Positions 34,210 through 35,000 of a stretch of 35,000 nucleotides of DNA are shown here, piece by piece. The notes beneath the pieces were generated by a model that saw nothing but the letters and a program-made list of their open reading frames with translations, was not told the DNA's origin and did no database searches. Position numbers and translations under genes: made by a program. Where the stretch lies: contig JAPOOG010000019.1 in NCBI GenBank assembly GCA_026713545.1, forward strand, positions 1 to 35,000, given 5' to 3'. Every line of letters begins with the position of its first letter. Positions within the stretch are counted from its first letter, which is position 1. The stretch is from Bryobacterales bacterium (GTDB lineage: Bacteria; Acidobacteriota; Terriglobia; Bryobacterales; UBA6623).

Positions 34210-34350
34210 CTAGCCTGTATTTCTCACCACGTGGCGAGGCGAAGTGCGTGAGAGGGCCGTCAGGACGAGGCGCGAGCCGCTTGGCGCGCGCAGGTGTAGT
34301 GGCTATATCGCCTCTTTCACCCCTCGGTTCACGAGACACGAGACACGGCT
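34210..34350. repeat. Family-1 left end and module (copy F)
   Basis: CTAG plus CCTGTATTTCTCACCAC at 34210-34230, then the conserved ~65-bp left module with GCGCGAGCC-GCTT-GGCGCGCGC. It runs into heptamers (CACGAGA, CACGAGA, CACGG at 34330-34348). The right arm was not found before the window ends. It is upstream of the dehydrogenase gene, so it may lie in that gene's control region. Confidence 0.7.
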
Positions 34351-34518
34351 TTTACGGTTCAACGGCCGTCAGACATTTCTTCTGGAGCGAACAAGGCCTC
34401 GACCAACGGTTTTCACGAATCACGAGACACGAATCACGGATTTTTGATGCATCTTGGTACTGAAGCCCTTCAGTCTTTTTTCCCCTCTCCGGCCGGCGTA
34501 GCATGAGGACAGTGAGGC
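34351..34518 (+). repeat. Direct repeat, unit 1
   Basis: Matches 34617-34784, 266 bases further on, nearly base for base. It contains CGGCCGTCAGACATTTCTTC, a heptamer array (CACGAAT, CACGAGA, CACGAAT, CACGGAT at 34414-34441) and a terminator-like hairpin. Its first ~70 bp is also in copy B at 14638-14705. Confidence 0.8.
34459..34481 (+). terminator. Terminator-like hairpin in direct-repeat unit 1
   Basis: ACTGAA-GCCC-TTCAGT (34459-34474) followed by C and six T. It has the shape of an intrinsic terminator, though the 6-bp stem is weak. No plus-strand gene ends nearby. Confidence 0.5.
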
Positions 34519-34616
34519 TAACGATCGACCTGCCGGCGGCGCGGCGCTCGCCGTAGAGACTGCCCCCCGCGACGGCAACACGACCTTTGGGTTTTCACAA
34601 GACACGAGACACAGCC

Positions 34617-34784
34617 TTTACGGTTCAACGGCCGTCAGACATTTCTTCTGGAGCGAACGAGGCCTCGACCAACGGTTTTCACGAATCACGAGACACGAAT
34701 CACGGATTTTTGATGCATCTTGGTACTGAAGCCCTTCAGTCTTTTTTTTCCTCCCCGGCCGGCATAGCATGAGGGCAGTGATGC
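34617..34784 (+). repeat. Direct repeat, unit 2
   Basis: Second copy of 34351-34518; differences are few (for example GAACAAGG/GAACGAGG and the length of the T-run). It includes heptamers at 34680-34707. Confidence 0.8.
34725..34749 (+). terminator. Terminator-like hairpin in direct-repeat unit 2
   Basis: ACTGAA-GCCC-TTCAGT then C and eight T (34742-34749), the same hairpin as in unit 1 with a longer T-run. Confidence 0.5.
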
Positions 34785-34862
34785 GGAAATCCTGCCCTTC
34801 GCGAAGAAAAACGCGGAGAAAACATCGAGCAGGTGAGATCACGCCCATGAGTCTCCGACGAA

Positions 34863-34906
34863 GGCTGCATTTCTTCCCCAGGCGGCGAGGCGAAGTCCGT
34901 GCGCAT
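34863..34906. repeat. Degenerate family-1 left end (copy G)
   Basis: GGCTGCATTTCTTCCCCAGG and then CGGCGAGGCGAAGTCCGTG follow the order of the family-1 left end and module with several substitutions. The similarity then breaks off into heptamers. Confidence 0.55.
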
Positions 34907-35000
34907 CACGAATCAGGGCTTTCAAGGCTTTCACGAGCCACTAGCCACAAACCACTGCATGTAAGGTTTTCACGAAACACGAGCCACGAGACACGAATCA
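34907..35000. repeat. Heptamer tracts to the right edge
   Basis: CACGAGC, CACTAGC, CACAAAC and CACTGCA (34932-34959) and CACGAAA, CACGAGC, CACGAGA and CACGAAT (34971-34998) each keep a 7-base period with CAC at the front of every unit. No gene is present from 34210 to the window end. Confidence 0.75.

Noticed and set aside
34330-35000. CRISPR array
   Set aside because: The repeats are 7-base units in direct tandem with no unique spacers of constant length and no cas genes nearby.

Overview
The window looks like a piece of a GC-rich bacterial chromosome. The best guess is Acidobacteriota (Solibacter/Bryobacter-like), because of the Oar-type TonB-dependent receptor with an N-terminal carboxypeptidase-regulatory-like domain, the secreted beta-propeller enzymes and many small dispersed repeats. 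That placement is inferred from gene content only; no rRNA or tRNA is visible.

Layout. 1-3.5 kb is a scarred region: a truncated copy of a metallo-beta-lactamase-fold gene at the left edge, a frameshifted IS1380-type transposase, an MpaB-type oxygenase gene and a broken IS3-type orfA. 3.5-4.5 kb (minus) holds the intact exported MBL-fold hydrolase. 4.8-18.2 kb (plus) is a catabolic/uptake block: TonB-dependent receptor, two related beta-propeller proteins (one Tat-exported, one lipoprotein), a TPR protein, OppB- and OppC-like permeases, a CocE/NonD-type S15 hydrolase and an MmgE/PrpD-family protein. 18.2-27 kb is an accessory island. It holds small orphan genes, decayed DNA, a C-terminal remnant resembling an N6-adenine DNA methyltransferase, a tight three-gene operon (SbcD/Mre11-like phosphoesterase, SbcC/Rad50-like ATPase without a CxxC zinc hook, OLD-family ATPase-TOPRIM nuclease) and a decayed P4-type integrase abutting the last gene. 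27-34 kb returns to the transport theme: OppD and OppF (plus), then, reading on the minus strand from 34 kb, a D-2-hydroxyacid dehydrogenase, a small lipoprotein, an OppA-like binding protein and a Tat lipoprotein of unknown function. 34.2-35 kb is repeat DNA.

How it fits together. OppA, B, C, D and F would make a complete peptide/nickel-class ABC importer, but its genes are split by the island, with oppA on the opposite strand. With the outer-membrane receptor, the propeller enzymes, the S15-like hydrolase, the MmgE/PrpD protein and the 2-hydroxyacid dehydrogenase, the simplest reading is uptake and stepwise breakdown of one class of small molecule. The substrate cannot be read from the sequence. 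The three-gene nuclease/ATPase operon is the most likely defence or DNA-processing system.

The most unusual structural signal is in the gaps between genes. At least two families of short inverted-repeat elements occupy most of the longer gaps in the transport locus. Their ends supply the stop codons of neighbouring genes: TAG in a terminal CTAG for the TPR gene, oppD and oppA, TGA at the equivalent place for the dehydrogenase, and TAA inside the second family for oppF. Around them are heptamer arrays of the form CACNNNN and a 266-bp-spaced direct repeat carrying terminator-like hairpins.
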